Assembly (NCBI GenBank): GCA_021772235.1
Contig: JAJFMI010000139.1
Location: 1-15,898 of the forward strand
Direction of reading: 5' to 3'
Length of the DNA: 15,898 nucleotides
Source of the DNA: Chlamydiota bacterium
Lineage (GTDB): Bacteria > Chlamydiota > Chlamydiia > Chlamydiales > JAJFMI01
Part shown: one piece after another, positions 15,191 through 15,898 of the stretch
Position numbering within the stretch: the first letter of the stretch is position 1
Layout: every line of letters begins with the position of its first letter
Notes under the pieces: model-generated
What the model saw: the letters and a program-made list of their open reading frames with translations, nothing else
The model's database searches: none
What the model was told of the DNA's origin: nothing
Translations under genes and position numbers: made by a program

Positions 15191-15898
15191 TTATTTTATT
15201 AAAAAGGGCTGATAATTTTCTGGTACGTTTTTCTTGATCTCTTCATCTGAGAAATTGTACTTTTGGCGAAGCTTTGCCGTGAAGTTTGCTTGGTGTATGT
15301 CTAGGCGTTTGCGCAAAAGTTTGTTTTCAATTTCTTCTTCTTTTTCAGAAAAAGCGATTGCTTGTTTTTCAATGTGATCTTTCAGATGGAAAAGTCTCCA
15401 GACTCCTTTAGGATTTGCTTGGGATTTTTGGTTTTCCGGCATGCTAACTTGGCCAATATCTAAAGAGGCTAAAACTTGTTGGTGCTTAGGTGAGAGCTTA
15501 GAACTCTCGACAATGTAATCTTTTCCAACGCGTATTGTTACACCTTCAAATTCTTCTTTCAGTGTGCTAGCCGTATCTTTCAATCCTGTGATTCCAGCCG
15601 CAAGTAGGGAAGAGGCACGTTGGGCGGCTTCTTCGCAAAGTTTTTCGTCGTCACCTGTGACAGAGAGTACTTGATAGGTATATAGGTCATCACTTCCGCT
15701 TTTCCCAAGCTCTGAAAGGTAGGCGTCTTTAATTTTTTGTGGGCCGACATCTTGCCTCGCTTTTGAGTGGACGAAGTAGCCTGTTAACCTGCGAACTACA
15801 AGTTGTTCGTGGATGTACTTTTTGGCTTCTTCGTAGGTGAGGTTCAGTTTGTCGAGGTTGCCCATAATATTGGGGCCAAATAGCTCTTCCATCTCTTC
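15191..15898 (-). CDS. SurA/PpiC-like periplasmic chaperone, C-terminal part (5' end outside window)
   Basis: The frame is open to the right edge, and codons before the ATG at 15892 (Glu-Glu) remain in frame, so the gene is most likely cut and its signal peptide lies outside. The 233+ residues show a helical SurA-N-like segment (TYEEAKKYIHEQLVVRRLTGYF, split here as residues ~19-40), 'KIKDAYLSEL', then a parvulin-like region with LYTYQVLSV, a helix AAQRASSLLAAG, VESSKLSPKHQQVLASLDIGQVS, and VWRLFHLKDH, followed by a long charged helix (SEKEEEIENKLLRKRLDIHQ). 'LSP..Q.VL..L..GQVS.P' and the 'G.....L.D' end are typical of PpiC/SurA prolyl-isomerase-fold domains that guide outer-membrane proteins. 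Catalytic residues are not obvious, so it may be a chaperone only. It is followed at once by ksgA in the same transcript. Confidence 0.7.
   Translation of the reverse strand, partial: EEMEELFGPNIMGNLDKLNLTYEEAKKYIHEQLVVRRLTGYFVHSKARQDVGPQKIKDAYLSELGKSGSDDLYTYQVLSVTGDDEKLCEEAAQRASSLLAAGITGLKDTASTLKEEFEGVTIRVGKDYIVESSKLSPKHQQVLASLDIGQVSMPENQKSQANPKGVWRLFHLKDHIEKQAIAFSEKEEEIENKLLRKRLDIHQANFTAKLRQKYNFSDEEIKKNVPENYQPFLIK

Overview
The window comes from a member of the Chlamydiota, most likely an environmental (non-Chlamydiaceae) lineage. The evidence is gene order: the end of dnaE, a secreted BamD-like TPR protein, an LptE-type lipoprotein, an RsbW anti-sigma kinase and a D,D-carboxypeptidase follow one another as I recall for the CT545-CT551 block of Chlamydia trachomatis. 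The ksgA/SurA-like pair matches my memory of CT354/CT355. The large proteins in between are not part of that block as I know it, so core genes are interrupted by accessory DNA. No IS element, integrase, tRNA, rRNA or CRISPR array was seen.

Layout. (1) 1-2504, plus strand: 3' end of dnaE, BamD-like protein, overlapping lptE, rsbW; replication and envelope/regulatory housekeeping. (2) 2505-6802, minus strand: a tight two-gene accessory operon. The first gene (498 aa) carries a tryptophan-periodic, beta-trefoil-like N-terminal region and a C-terminal coiled coil. The second (932 aa) is almost all helical, with two Gly/Ala-rich hydrophobic segments and long coiled coils. They are joined by TAG-TA-ATG and a strong Shine-Dalgarno inside the end of the first gene, and the last codon of the operon touches the last codon of rsbW. 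(3) 6878-7300, minus: a small very acidic protein, possibly the CT550 position. (4) 7416-8627, plus: dacF-type carboxypeptidase with all three active-site motifs. (5) 8719-14226, plus: two large TPR proteins (1233 and 547 aa), each built from two-TPR 'dyad' super-repeats of different length (84 and about 92 residues). (6) 14393-15898, minus: ksgA and the C-terminal part of a SurA-like chaperone, with stop and start codons directly abutting.

How they may work together. The core genes serve DNA replication, outer-membrane protein and LPS assembly, sigma-factor control, peptidoglycan trimming and ribosome maturation. The best candidate for an undescribed system is the 498/932-aa pair. A carbohydrate- or protein-binding trefoil-like subunit translated together with a helical protein carrying two hydrophobic hairpins resembles in outline a two-component alpha-helical membrane-acting toxin or effector. 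This is inference from architecture only. The two TPR proteins look like interaction scaffolds, perhaps host-directed effectors; no sequence feature proves secretion.
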